Assembly: GCA_004762125.1 (NCBI GenBank)
Contig: SIHQ01000023.1
Location: 1 to 64,000, forward strand
DNA: 64,000 nucleotides
DNA from: Oceanospirillales bacterium
Lineage (GTDB): Bacteria; Pseudomonadota; Gammaproteobacteria; Pseudomonadales; Endozoicomonadaceae
Direction: 5' to 3'
The translations under genes were made by a program, and so were the position numbers. The notes beneath the pieces are model-generated. The model did not search any database. It saw only the letters and a list, made by a program, of their open reading frames with translations, and was not told the origin of the DNA. Positions 44,793-54,246 of the stretch are shown piece by piece (within the stretch, counting starts at the first letter, position 1; every line of letters begins with the position of its first letter).

Positions 44793-46307
44793 TCAACGAA
44801 TCCCCAGGCTGGCCAGATCAATTCCTCCGGGGCCTGTTGGTTTATTCGTTGCTGGTTTCTTTTCTTTTGGTGAAGGCAGATTGACGAAAGCTGGAATATT
44901 GCTTCGATCTGGTTCTTCGTTTTGCTTTACCGGCTCTGCCTTTACGACGGGAGCTGGTGGTTCTGGCCTGACATCCTGTTGAGGCTTGAGTTTTGTATTA
45001 CTGGTATCAGGCTGAATTACGGGAACTTCATCCTGTGGCCCTGACACTAACTCTGATGTTGCCGAACGGGTTTGAGGTGGAGCAATCAAACCTTGAGCTG
45101 GAACCCCCGGAATATGCACTTTTTCAGTGGTCATTCCGGTCAGTTCACTGATTCTTCCCATCAGGTTGTCATTGCCCTGAATCAGCTCATTAATCAGGTC
45201 CGGCAGTGGTGTGTAACCCCAGCGAATAACCTTCTCGATCGTGCTGGACACCGGACTCTGTGGCTCGGTTCGGGCAAAGTAATTGGCAATCAGTCTCAGT
45301 TGGTGAAAAGCCTGGTCGCGATTAAATATCGCTTCACCCGTTTCGGCTTTTCTATCGCTATGAGCATCTGTTGCTGTTGTATTTTTATACGACGATGAGT
45401 CGTTTTCGGATGCACCGGATTCACTGTTTTTTTCAGTTTCTTCGTTATCGGTTTCTTCTGAAACAGCAGCAATCTGTTTACGTGCATCAAGAGGCCAGGG
45501 AACCAGCACGCCTTCAGTGAGTGACTGCATGGCATTTAGGTTGGCCGTTAACTGGGCTTTTAAAAAACGGCTGCTTACCCCAGGCGAACCACATGCTCGA
45601 GTGTAAGTAGCCAAAGTGCCTTCGAGAGTGTCCAGTGCTTCCATAGCATCGCCCATGGCATTAATGCGGGCGATAACCTGAGATTGCTCACTGCCAAGAG
45701 CCTGTCTAGCTCTCTGTTGCAAAGAAGCTCGCTGTTCCCGTGATTCAGCACTGCGACAGGACACATAATCAATGTCTGCCAAAAGAGGCAGCATTCTTAG
45801 GGGCAGTGAAAGAAGGCAGGTATCTTCTGATTCACCAAAAACCTGTGTGACAGGACGCATCTGAAGAGAAGCAATTTCGGTTTTCTTACCAGCATCATCC
45901 TGAGCTCGAAGTTTGCTATCAGGTACTCTGGGCTGAACCTGCTCACCGAACTGTTCAACGACAGAGGTCATCAACTTCAGACAAGTCGTGAGATTTTCAT
46001 AAGGATCTTTGGAAAACATCTGGGCCAGAGTCAGCCAGCTGATGCATTCGAGATCTTTAGATTGGTGTTTGATCACCTCAACCAATTGACTGGACAGTTC
46101 CTGCCAACCCATCTGATTATTTTGAACCAGATCATCCAGCTCATCTTCAGGCGGATTATTGGTGAGTTTGCGAAAAGCGGTCTGAGCAATGTTGTAGCTG
46201 TTTCGCAAAGGGCGATAGAGCGACCGGTCATCTTTCAGATAACAACCTGCAGGATTGTCACCCGCTAAAGGCTGAGTAAGTTCATTCAGGTGTTGTGAGA
46301 TTTTCAT
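44793..46307 (-). CDS. tssA: T6SS protein TssA
   Basis: 504 aa. The N-terminal ImpA domain has LTQPLAGDNPAGCYLKDDRSLY and WQELSSQLVEVIKHQSKDLECISWLTLAQ. The middle is helical; the C-terminal 110 residues are Pro/Glu-rich and probably unfolded. TssA organises baseplate and sheath. The start overlaps the stop of the preceding lipoprotein gene (ATGA). Confidence 0.93.
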   Translation of the reverse strand: MKISQHLNELTQPLAGDNPAGCYLKDDRSLYRPLRNSYNIAQTAFRKLTNNPPEDELDDLVQNNQMGWQELSSQLVEVIKHQSKDLECISWLTLAQMFSKDPYENLTTCLKLMTSVVEQFGEQVQPRVPDSKLRAQDDAGKKTEIASLQMRPVTQVFGESEDTCLLSLPLRMLPLLADIDYVSCRSAESREQRASLQQRARQALGSEQSQVIARINAMGDAMEALDTLEGTLATYTRACGSPGVSSRFLKAQLTANLNAMQSLTEGVLVPWPLDARKQIAAVSEETDNEETEKNSESGASENDSSSYKNTTATDAHSDRKAETGEAIFNRDQAFHQLRLIANYFARTEPQSPVSSTIEKVIRWGYTPLPDLINELIQGNDNLMGRISELTGMTTEKVHIPGVPAQGLIAPPQTRSATSELVSGPQDEVPVIQPDTSNTKLKPQQDVRPEPPAPVVKAEPVKQNEEPDRSNIPAFVNLPSPKEKKPATNKPTGPGGIDLASLGIR

Positions 46308-47818
46308 GGTTTTTTACCTTCCTGAGCCTGTTGAATACGATCAAAAAAGCTCTGGGAAAGCGTCTGTGCCTGATTAAGCTCTGGTCTGATCATCTGAATG
46401 GCTGCAGTATCGCGAAGAGTCACTGCTGCTTGGTAGCCGAGAGCTACGGCAACATTCAGCCAGGCATAACCGGACTGAAGGTTGACCGGTTGTCCCTGTC
46501 CCTGCAGCAATAAAGTGCCAAGGGCATAACTGCTCCAACCATCACCTTGCAGTGCAAGTTGTTCCAGCTGTTGCTTCAGGGAGGCGGTTTCCTTTTTATT
46601 GGGAAGCCAACCGCGATTGCTCAGTTTCAGGTAGAGAGAAGCACGAACGGCTTCGGGTAATTTCTGATTTGCTGCTGCCTGAAACCAGACTTCAGCAGCA
46701 TTAAGATTGGCTGGCTGATTGATGCCGTTATAAAGCGTGAGCCCAAGGTTGTAAGCTGCAATAGCAGAACCAGAAGCTGCGGCTTGTTGCAGATAGCGAC
46801 GGCCTTCAGCTGCTTTAGAATCTGTTGTATCTTCATTAAACAGTGTCAGAGCCAATTCGTTGGCTGCGCTGAGGCTTCCAGCGTCAGCGGCATTTTTAAG
46901 CTGTATCTCAGAAGCGGGTAGATCAATGGTGGTACCAACCCCTCGGGACTGCATCAGAGCTTTCAAATAAGACAGTTCGGATACACCTGAGTGCGCACTG
47001 ATCAGGCCATAGGCCGCAGTGGTATTTTCAGAACCGCCAATGCCATAGAAATTCATGGCTGCCAGCCAGACTTTTGCCTGATGATGATTCAATGGTGATG
47101 CTGAACGATTATTCAAAAGCGCTGTAAGCTGGATTCTGGCCTTTCTATCATTCAATAGCAGATGACCGGAATCGTTGGTGAGCGTTTGACCGAGATAGAG
47201 TCGTGCTAGCGCTAGTTGGGCTGGTGCATAGTTCTGTGCAGCAGCATTTTCGAGATGCCTCTCCGCTTCAATTGGGGTTGATTCCAGTTGAATGACACCT
47301 GTGAGGTACTGACTGAAAGCATTCTTATTGTTGGCTTCATTGAGCAGAGATAAAGCTTTTTTGTTTCGTTGCGCTTGAGTTTTTTCTTCACTGTATCCCA
47401 GCCAGACCAGCAGAGCGTAGTGAGCTTTGGCCGAGTCATTTTTTGCTGATGATATCAGTTGAGCTTCAAGCCATTGGAAAACCAGCTGTTCAGAGTGGTT
47501 CAGTGCAGCTGTGTTATGAACAGGTTTTAGTTCCGTAGAAAATTCAGGTAGAACTTTTGACAATCTGGCATAGGATTGCTGTGTTGGGTTCAGCAACCAG
47601 AGATCATGAAGTAATTCCATCTCCGGAGCTTTTAGCTGATAACCATTGAGCTGATATTCATAGCTCAATTCGGCTTCGGTTCTGTTTTCCAGAATCGTGC
47701 AGCCACCAAGAGCTATTGCCAGTGACAACGCAAGGCTTAACCGGGCAATGGATGAGCGACGGCCAGTCCTGCCTTTTATGGTTGAGCTTGTTATATGTCT
47801 GGTTAAACCCAAGGGCAA
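46304..47818 (-). CDS. Sel1-repeat lipoprotein at the head of the T6SS operon
   Basis: 504 aa. After a long basic stretch a hydrophobic segment ends in lipobox ALGGC with Cys at residue 40, so it is probably a lipoprotein. The rest is made of TPR-like Sel1 repeats (YAPAQLALARLYLGQ, AIAAYNLGLTLYNGINQPANLNAAEVWFQAAA and WSSYALGTLLLQGQGQPVN). Sel1 proteins bind partner proteins. Translational coupling to tssA puts it in the T6SS; its exact role is unknown. Confidence 0.82.
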   Translation of the reverse strand: MPLGLTRHITSSTIKGRTGRRSSIARLSLALSLAIALGGCTILENRTEAELSYEYQLNGYQLKAPEMELLHDLWLLNPTQQSYARLSKVLPEFSTELKPVHNTAALNHSEQLVFQWLEAQLISSAKNDSAKAHYALLVWLGYSEEKTQAQRNKKALSLLNEANNKNAFSQYLTGVIQLESTPIEAERHLENAAAQNYAPAQLALARLYLGQTLTNDSGHLLLNDRKARIQLTALLNNRSASPLNHHQAKVWLAAMNFYGIGGSENTTAAYGLISAHSGVSELSYLKALMQSRGVGTTIDLPASEIQLKNAADAGSLSAANELALTLFNEDTTDSKAAEGRRYLQQAAASGSAIAAYNLGLTLYNGINQPANLNAAEVWFQAAANQKLPEAVRASLYLKLSNRGWLPNKKETASLKQQLEQLALQGDGWSSYALGTLLLQGQGQPVNLQSGYAWLNVAVALGYQAAVTLRDTAAIQMIRPELNQAQTLSQSFFDRIQQAQEGKKP

Positions 47819-48020
47819 AAGAGCTACCTCAATCGATCAAAAAAACAGGCGTCACTGATAAAACAGGTGACTGATGTATAAAGTGCTTTCGAGATAAAGA
47901 TCTGTGAAAAGCTGTGAATTGAGAATAAGGAGTAAGAGAGTTTTTTTAATGCGGAATATTGCAAATCACTTTTGCGAAATCGGGATAATATTGTTGGGAC
48001 TGAAATGGCTTTTTTAAGTA

Positions 48021-48941
48021 ATGTCTGGCTCTATGGATCTTAATGCAGTAAATATCTTTATCAGTGTGGCTGAAACCGGCAGCCTCTCGGCAGCTTCCAG
48101 AAAACTGGATCTGCCCGTATCAACAATCAGTCGTCGTCTACAGGCTCTGGAAAAGCAGCTTGATGCCCGGCTGCTCGAGCGAAGTACCCGTCGTATGCGT
48201 CTGACCATTGCCGGTGAAGACTTATACGACAGTTGTGCCAGTGCCATCATGACGCTCAAGGACGCCGAGGTGAACCTTTCGTGCAGTCGTGATTTGCCTT
48301 CAGGCTTAGTCAGGCTGGTATTGCCACAGGGTTACAGTAAACATCTGTTTTTACCTTTAATAAGGCGTTTTCGGCGACATTATCCAGATATTGCCGTCAG
48401 CGTCAGTAATCGATATGACAATAATGGATTGGTATCCGGCACGGCTGATATAGTTTTTACCACTGAGTATCAGGAAGATCACAAAACAACTTCTATACCT
48501 CTGGTTAACTTTACCCATCAGCTGGTTACATCGTCGGAATACATGGGTCAGGGGGCAGCCCCAAAACTACCAGAAGAGTTGTTGCACTATGATTGTCTGA
48601 CGTTGAAAAATGGCGGTAAGCCCGTTATTTGGCAGTTTGATAACAGAGACGGAAAAAACTGGTCAAAAATATCACCACAGGAAGAGATTGCATTCAGTTG
48701 TTATTCCCTGATTCGGGAAGCAATAATTGCAGGAATGGGAATAGGCGTGCTGCCGACCCTTATGGCTGGGCCGGTTATTCAGGAAGGTCGCCTGGTTCCT
48801 TTGCTGGACGAATGGCGTATTGGAAAAGGCAGTTTGAGTGCGGTTATTCCTGCTCATCAACAATTACCCAGAGCAGCACGAATCTTTATGGATTACACCG
48901 AAGAATACCTTTCTTCTGTTATTAACTGGTCGCTGACCTGA
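48021..48941 (+). CDS. LysR-family transcriptional regulator
   Basis: 306 aa. The helix-turn-helix is NAVNIFISVAETGSLSAASRKLDLPVSTISRRLQALE in residues 7-43. The effector domain follows (GLVRLVLPQGYSKHLFLPLI, ending LPRAARIFMDY). A second ATG at 48033 is possible. It is divergent from the Sel1/T6SS operon with 202 bp between them, so that operon is the natural target, but this is inference. Confidence 0.93.
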   Translation: MSGSMDLNAVNIFISVAETGSLSAASRKLDLPVSTISRRLQALEKQLDARLLERSTRRMRLTIAGEDLYDSCASAIMTLKDAEVNLSCSRDLPSGLVRLVLPQGYSKHLFLPLIRRFRRHYPDIAVSVSNRYDNNGLVSGTADIVFTTEYQEDHKTTSIPLVNFTHQLVTSSEYMGQGAAPKLPEELLHYDCLTLKNGGKPVIWQFDNRDGKNWSKISPQEEIAFSCYSLIREAIIAGMGIGVLPTLMAGPVIQEGRLVPLLDEWRIGKGSLSAVIPAHQQLPRAARIFMDYTEEYLSSVINWSLT

Positions 48942-48949
48942 GGAGCGAC

Positions 48950-48985
48950 TCATAATCTTTCCGGAAGAACGTAGAGATTATGAGC
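48950..48985. terminator. Inverted repeat between lysR and the PAS gene
   Basis: CTCATAATCT (48950-48959) pairs with AGATTATGAG (48976-48985). It overlaps the last codons of the minus-strand gene and probably ends both. Confidence 0.45.
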
Positions 48986-51272
48986 AGTTTCTGAGCTGAC
49001 GGATAAGCCTTTGAGGTGTATTTCCCTGATTTGGGTAATGGACAGAGTTCAGGTTTATTTTAACACTGACCTGACTGCCATCACCCAGAATGATGGGCTG
49101 ATCGATACTTCCACCGAGGAGATCTCTGGTGCTAGTCTCCAGATTACGTTCACGAATAATAATGAACTCACCAGCGCTGTAGCGGCCAATAGAGTCGTCC
49201 AGTGAGAGAGTATCCTGAAAGCGAAAGGCCAGCTTTTTCAATACTTCGTCACACGATGTGTGGCCAAACTGCTCAAGCAGTTCTTCCCGGTTACCAATAC
49301 TGACGAGACTGACTTCAACGGATTGTCTTGTTGCTTTGCCTCGCTGGCAAGCCATGTGCAGGCGATCCTGAAGTAAAGTCCGATTAGGCAATCCGGTCAA
49401 AGGATCGCTCTGTTGGTTAAACATTTCGCTGTCCTGTTCGTACGTACTCTGCTGACTGTTGGTATAGATGCCTATGTAATGCTGAACTTCATCGTTCACA
49501 GTAATGGCCTGAATAGACACCTTTTGTCGAATAACGGAGCCATCCTTTTTTCTGTTCCATAAATGGCCGCGCCACTTTCCAGTTTGATGAACCAGACTCC
49601 ACATCTCTTGATAGAAACTGCGGTTATAACGTCCGGAGCTCAAGATAGAAGGTGTTTGCCCAACCAGTTCAGCCATGGAAAAGCCGGTTTCCTTCAACAG
49701 TGAGTTGTTGGCACTGACAATCTTATGGTTTGCGTCGGTAATCAGAATACCTTCGGCAATATTATCCAGCACCATCTCCACTTTCTTCTGCTCGACTTCT
49801 TGTTGTCGGGAATACGTGATGTCCATAATCATGGTGACAACCAACATGCATTCTTCATAGGCACGATTAGTCAGGAACTTGGTGACAGAATAAAACCTGG
49901 GGCCGTCCAGAGTCTCAAGTACCATTTCGTAACTGATATTTTCACCACAAAGTTGTGACTTAAACAGTTCTCGGTCCGGTCGACTGATCTCACGGTTGCT
50001 CTGATATTTCTCTGGCAGTTGTTCATGATTGCACTTGTTGAGTGCCATAAATGACTCATTGGCGTAAAAAAACTGACCACTGTCGTTAATAATACCAATA
50101 GCAACCGGCGCTCGCTCCATCATGATCTCAGCGTTTCTCTGATAAGATTTGACGGTATTTTCCAGTCTTATCTGCTCATCGATATTTTCACCAATGCCTC
50201 GATAACCCATTAACTTATCTTGTTCATTAAATACGGGGCGGCCACTGAGGCTTACCCAGTACTTCTGTGAACCAATGACAAAGCGTATATTCCTTATTGG
50301 CAGATTACTTCTCATAGCCAACACAGCTTCTGTCTGATCCTGTTCCCGCAGCATATGCATGAGGTTTTGGTTCAGTAACTGGGCAAGATGAATCGTAGAA
50401 TTGTGCTCTGGTTGACCACCTATGTCGGTTACTACAAAGGAGGCATTAGTTTCCCAGAACCAATCTGATCCTGAACAAGCATAGTCTTCAAAACGTTCCA
50501 GGGTATTTCTGAGCTCTCCTTCAAGGGAGCGGTAAGCGGTAATGTCGGACAACATACCGACAACCCTCGTCGCTTTACCGTTGTTATCCCATTCGCAACT
50601 CAGGCCACGGTCATGAACCCGCTTCCATTCGCCGTCTTTTGTCGCTATTCGATACTCTGCTTCATAGTATTCAGCGTCACCCCGTAAATGCTTTTCAATG
50701 GCTGAAAGGGCGATGCGCCGGTCATCCTGATGAACCTGGTTTAACCAGCTGTCCACATCAGGTTCTCTTTCTCCAGGCTCAAAGCCCAGCATGCGATCCA
50801 GTTTGGGGCTGAAGTAAACCGAACTGGTTTCAATATTCCAGTCCCAGAGGCCATCACAGGCCTCATTCATGGCAAAGGCCAGACGATCATTACAGACTTT
50901 GTCTTCACTGATAGGCAGTTTAAAGTTATCGAACTGCAGTATGAAAAACTGATTTGACTCGAATTCGAAAGACTTCAAGTGCAGTGAAAAAGTGACACCA
51001 GGGTTTATCAAACAGTGACAGTTCAGAGGTTCGGTTTCGGTACTGAATTTATAAAATAAAGATGATTTAACAGTGTCTCCTGAAGCTGTCTTGAGCGCTG
51101 TATCAAGAGCCTGATCGATCTTCAATCCCCTATCAACGCCTGACAAATTTTTCAAAGTTGTGTTGATATATACGACTTTTAATGATTCCTTTTCGACGAC
51201 AGCGATAGGGTAAATCATGTCGCCATATACGGTTTTAAAAAGTTCAAAAGGATTGGCAAACATAAACATCAA
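48978..51272 (-). CDS. Multi-PAS signalling protein with degenerate GGDEF domain
   Basis: 764 aa. At least four PAS-like domains come first (for example WDWNIETSSVYFSPKLDRMLG, then GIINDSGQFFYANESFMAL and GILITDANHKIVSANNSLL). The C-terminal GGDEF domain starts DPLTGLPNRTLLQDRL. The active-site loop reads GRYSAGEF (49187-49164) instead of GRYGGDEF, so diguanylate cyclase activity is probably lost; GTP binding or a sensory role may remain. No EAL domain. No membrane segment is clear, so it is likely cytoplasmic. Confidence 0.88.
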   Translation of the reverse strand: MMFMFANPFELFKTVYGDMIYPIAVVEKESLKVVYINTTLKNLSGVDRGLKIDQALDTALKTASGDTVKSSLFYKFSTETEPLNCHCLINPGVTFSLHLKSFEFESNQFFILQFDNFKLPISEDKVCNDRLAFAMNEACDGLWDWNIETSSVYFSPKLDRMLGFEPGEREPDVDSWLNQVHQDDRRIALSAIEKHLRGDAEYYEAEYRIATKDGEWKRVHDRGLSCEWDNNGKATRVVGMLSDITAYRSLEGELRNTLERFEDYACSGSDWFWETNASFVVTDIGGQPEHNSTIHLAQLLNQNLMHMLREQDQTEAVLAMRSNLPIRNIRFVIGSQKYWVSLSGRPVFNEQDKLMGYRGIGENIDEQIRLENTVKSYQRNAEIMMERAPVAIGIINDSGQFFYANESFMALNKCNHEQLPEKYQSNREISRPDRELFKSQLCGENISYEMVLETLDGPRFYSVTKFLTNRAYEECMLVVTMIMDITYSRQQEVEQKKVEMVLDNIAEGILITDANHKIVSANNSLLKETGFSMAELVGQTPSILSSGRYNRSFYQEMWSLVHQTGKWRGHLWNRKKDGSVIRQKVSIQAITVNDEVQHYIGIYTNSQQSTYEQDSEMFNQQSDPLTGLPNRTLLQDRLHMACQRGKATRQSVEVSLVSIGNREELLEQFGHTSCDEVLKKLAFRFQDTLSLDDSIGRYSAGEFIIIRERNLETSTRDLLGGSIDQPIILGDGSQVSVKINLNSVHYPNQGNTPQRLIRQLRNCS

Positions 51273-51531
51273 TGCTCAGATAATAGCTCGAAATGTAAGG
51301 GGCGGTTTTAAGCAATTACGCCATTATTACCACTTTGGATGCAAAGAAAGGGGGAAATGTTGAATTTGTTTGCTATATCTCAATTTTCTACTCAATAAGT
51401 TTAGCTAAATTTGACGTACAGCTTCTAAAGTTACTCAGACCAAAACTGAATAATTCAGATCCGAGTAACTATTTATTGTAAAAATGCAATTCATAGCTGT
51501 TTGAAAAAGGCAAGCAGTGGGAGGATTACTT

Positions 51532-53235
51532 TCAGGCAGGAGCCAAGCTTGCAGGAGCCAAGCTTGCAGGAGACAGACTCAGCATTTCTTCAGCATGATT
51601 GAGAGTGGATTGTGTTATCTCCACACCACCCAGCATACGGGCAATTTCCTTAACTCTGGTGTCACCCTCTAGGCCGGATATTTGGGTTGAAGAAGCGTTA
51701 TTTCGAACTGTCTTACTGACATAGAGATGCTGATGTCCTTGAGAGGCAACCTGTGCCTGATGGGTTACGCAGAGTACCTGGCTCTTTTCTCCCAGCTCAC
51801 GCAGCATCGAACCGACAATTTCGGCCGTACCGCCGCCGATACCGACATCCACTTCATCAAATACCATGCTGGGAATAGACGACGTTTGTGCGGTGATCAC
51901 CTGAATGGCCAAGCTGATTCGGGACAATTCACCGCCGGATGCAACTTTGGCCAATGCTCTGGGTGGTTGCCCCGGGTTAGCTGTGACCAGAAATTCAATA
52001 TCTTCTGCTCCGAAAGGAGACAGGTGTAAGTTTTCATGGGCAGTTTGATCGATAATAAACCGACCATGGGGCATACCCAGCAGAGCCATACGTTTACTGA
52101 CCTGCTTTTGCAGTTTGGTTGCTGCTTTGGAACGCTTTCCAGTCAGCTTGGTTGCTTGTTCCTGGTAGTTTTTCCTTAACTCTGCCAGTTGCTCCTGCAT
52201 TTCTTCAGCATGCTCATCACTGAACTGGATTTTTTCAAGCTCTTCACTGAGTGATAGCTGCTTTGAGAGCAGTTCTTCCGGCATAACCCGATGCTTTCTT
52301 GCCAGATCATAAATAACGCTTAGACGTTGATCGATCTCTTTCATACGAGCAGGATCAGGGTCAAACTGATCAATAAACTGGTTCAGTTCACTTACCGCTT
52401 CTTCCACCTGAATATGAGCAGATGAAAGCATCTCCACGGAGCTGCTTATGGCCGGGTTTTCAACCTCGAGATCACCGAGGAGCTGAAGGCAGTGATTAAG
52501 TTGCTGAAGAAGATTGCCGTTGTCGTTTTCAGAACAGATCTGAGTAATATCATGGCAAGCCGATAGTGTGGATTCAGCATGAGTCAGTTGTTTCTGCTCT
52601 GACTCCAGCTTTTCTATTTCACCTGCTTGTAGCCCCAGTTGCTCGAACTCTTGTAACTGATAACTGAGGAGCTGGATGCGTTCATCCTGTTCCTTACGGT
52701 TAGCCGTCAGAGTATCCAGTTCTGTGCGAATACGATTGTAATCACTGGCCACAGCTGAAACGCTGGCCGCTAGTTTATTGGTTCCGGCGAAGTCGTCCAG
52801 CAGTAATCGGTGATTGTGTTTCTTTAACAGGGACTGACTTTCGTGCTGGCCATGAATATCGATCAGCAATTGACCAATAGCTCGAAGGTCTGCCAATGGT
52901 GATGGTGTGCCATTGATATAGGCTCTGGAACGCCCTTCTTTGGTAATGACCCTTCGCAAAATGCACTCATCATCGCTGATCAGTTCTCTGTCATTTAACC
53001 AGCTTTTGGCTGCAGAGCACTTATTCAGGTCAAAGACCGCATGTATTTCAGCTTTTTCTGCTCCGGGTCGGACGCAGTGGCTGTCGGTTCGCTCACCAAT
53101 AGCGAGCCCTAGGGCATCCAGCATAATGGACTTACCGGCACCAGTTTCACCGGTGATAACGGTCATACAGGACTGAATATCCAGATCCAGTTGGTCCACA
53201 ATCGCAAAGTTGCTGATAGAAAGTTGTGTCAGCAT
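51532..53235 (-). CDS. recN: DNA repair protein RecN
   Basis: 567 aa. SMC-like repair ATPase. It begins LTQLSISNFAIVDQLDLDI, Walker A is TGETGAGKSIMLDALG, and the signature and Walker B lie in SGGELSRISLAIQVI and MVFDEVDVGIGGGTAEIVG. Central coiled coils are present. The C-terminal residues SPASLAPASLAPA come from a tandem 15-bp duplication. In relatives recN lies beside fur in convergent orientation, and the orientation here is the same although 33 kb separate them. Confidence 0.96.
   Translation of the reverse strand: MLTQLSISNFAIVDQLDLDIQSCMTVITGETGAGKSIMLDALGLAIGERTDSHCVRPGAEKAEIHAVFDLNKCSAAKSWLNDRELISDDECILRRVITKEGRSRAYINGTPSPLADLRAIGQLLIDIHGQHESQSLLKKHNHRLLLDDFAGTNKLAASVSAVASDYNRIRTELDTLTANRKEQDERIQLLSYQLQEFEQLGLQAGEIEKLESEQKQLTHAESTLSACHDITQICSENDNGNLLQQLNHCLQLLGDLEVENPAISSSVEMLSSAHIQVEEAVSELNQFIDQFDPDPARMKEIDQRLSVIYDLARKHRVMPEELLSKQLSLSEELEKIQFSDEHAEEMQEQLAELRKNYQEQATKLTGKRSKAATKLQKQVSKRMALLGMPHGRFIIDQTAHENLHLSPFGAEDIEFLVTANPGQPPRALAKVASGGELSRISLAIQVITAQTSSIPSMVFDEVDVGIGGGTAEIVGSMLRELGEKSQVLCVTHQAQVASQGHQHLYVSKTVRNNASSTQISGLEGDTRVKEIARMLGGVEITQSTLNHAEEMLSLSPASLAPASLAPA
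51536..51570 (-). repeat. 15-bp tandem duplication at the recN 3' end
   Basis: GCAGGAGCCAAGCTT occurs twice in tandem with a partial third copy, adding LAPAS repeats to the RecN C-terminus. Confidence 0.75.
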
Positions 53236-53260
53236 GAAAAATACCGAGTGAATTCTTTAT

Positions 53261-53476
53261 TTACTGTTTATATATACAGTAACCTGAACCAGCATGCTCG
53301 TAAAGGTGTAAAGACATTTTTGCTGTTTCTGGTTGGTTAATCTTTAAATTATTAATACCTGAATTTGGATCTTTGTAATAGTTTTTCGCCAATGCTGTTG
53401 ATGACTTAGCGGGAGCAGTCAACACCGCCATATCTTCAAGTGTGACAGGTAAAAGTACCCAAGCATGTGAATTCAT
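53261..53476 (-). CDS. Doubtful 71-aa reading frame
   Basis: An open frame from an ATG inside the palindromic repeat copy B, covering most of the gap between recN and that repeat. The peptide (MNSHAWVLLPVTLEDMAVL...) has no family features I know. Its N-terminus shares MNS-x-x-x-V with the extra 15 residues before the second TssC gene, because both come from the repeat edge. Most likely not a real gene. Confidence 0.2.
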   Translation of the reverse strand: MNSHAWVLLPVTLEDMAVLTAPAKSSTALAKNYYKDPNSGINNLKINQPETAKMSLHLYEHAGSGYCIYKQ

Positions 53477-53543
53477 TTGTCATTTTACTGCCTATGGCAG
53501 GCAGATGACTGATTGGATATTCGATTATGAGTATCTACATCCC
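53466..53543 (+). repeat. Intergenic palindromic repeat, copy B
   Basis: GTCATTTTACTGCC (53479-53492) and GGCAGGCAGATGAC (53496-53509) form an imperfect stem with loop TAT. The tail GGATATTCGATTATGAGTAT matches copies A and C. Confidence 0.65.
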
Positions 53544-53634
53544 CTATACATCTTCAGTAACTCTTTAAGGAACTAATTCTACTTGGAAAAGTCTCAAATA
53601 GGTGATGGTTAAATAACGAGAGAGTTTTATATCG

Positions 53635-54246
53635 ATGATGAATATAAATAGTAAAATTAATACGTGTATTTTGATGTTTGTGTTGTTACTTATTTTTCCT
53701 GTTCATTCATATTCGTCAGATCTTGATGTTCTTAATAATGATTGGATTGAAGATTTGGAAAAAATATTTGATAGCCTTTCTAAGAAAGAAAGAAATAGTA
53801 CTGTGCTAGTGCATAGCAAGCTGAACTTACAGTCTGGTGGAACAATAAGGCGCGATGTTTTTGTTCCATATAAAACAATCCAAGAAAGTGTAATGGGACT
53901 GCTAAATAATGATTTTTTTATAGTGAAAGAAAAAAACAACTTAACATCTTATAATAATGAAAATTTTCCGTTCATGAATAATGAAAGCTTGGATGATGCA
54001 ATAGAAAAGATAATTTTTCATTACTCGGAAAAAGGAAAAATTAATCCATGGATTAGACGTGATGATTTTTTAGTTTATGTTTCACCATTATCTCGGCACG
54101 CTTATCACGTGATTTCAACAGAAAGCTTTAATGATATAGTTGATAGAGATAATGATATGGAAGTTAAAATTTCAGGAACTTTTTTTCAAATAGCATTATT
54201 TATAAATGCTCCTCTGGTTGCCTGTTTGAGTTTATTTTGTTTTTAA
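53635..54246 (+). CDS. AT-rich exported orphan protein, 203 aa
   Basis: I do not recognise it. It has a signal peptide (NTCILMFVLLLIFPVHSYS). The body is polar, with SKKERNSTVLVHSKLNLQSGG and WIRRDDFLVYVSPLSRHAYHVIS. A hydrophobic C-terminus (FQIALFINAPLVACLSLF) could be a membrane anchor. Base use is visibly more AT-rich than the neighbours, with many AAT, ATA and TTT codons, suggesting transfer from elsewhere. Confidence 0.65.
   Translation: MMNINSKINTCILMFVLLLIFPVHSYSSDLDVLNNDWIEDLEKIFDSLSKKERNSTVLVHSKLNLQSGGTIRRDVFVPYKTIQESVMGLLNNDFFIVKEKNNLTSYNNENFPFMNNESLDDAIEKIIFHYSEKGKINPWIRRDDFLVYVSPLSRHAYHVISTESFNDIVDRDNDMEVKISGTFFQIALFINAPLVACLSLFCF

Noticed and set aside
53261-53476. 71-codon gene next to recN
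   Set aside because: Its start comes from a dispersed repeat, it has no family features, and the same edge gives a false N-terminal extension to the second TssC gene. Listed only at low confidence.
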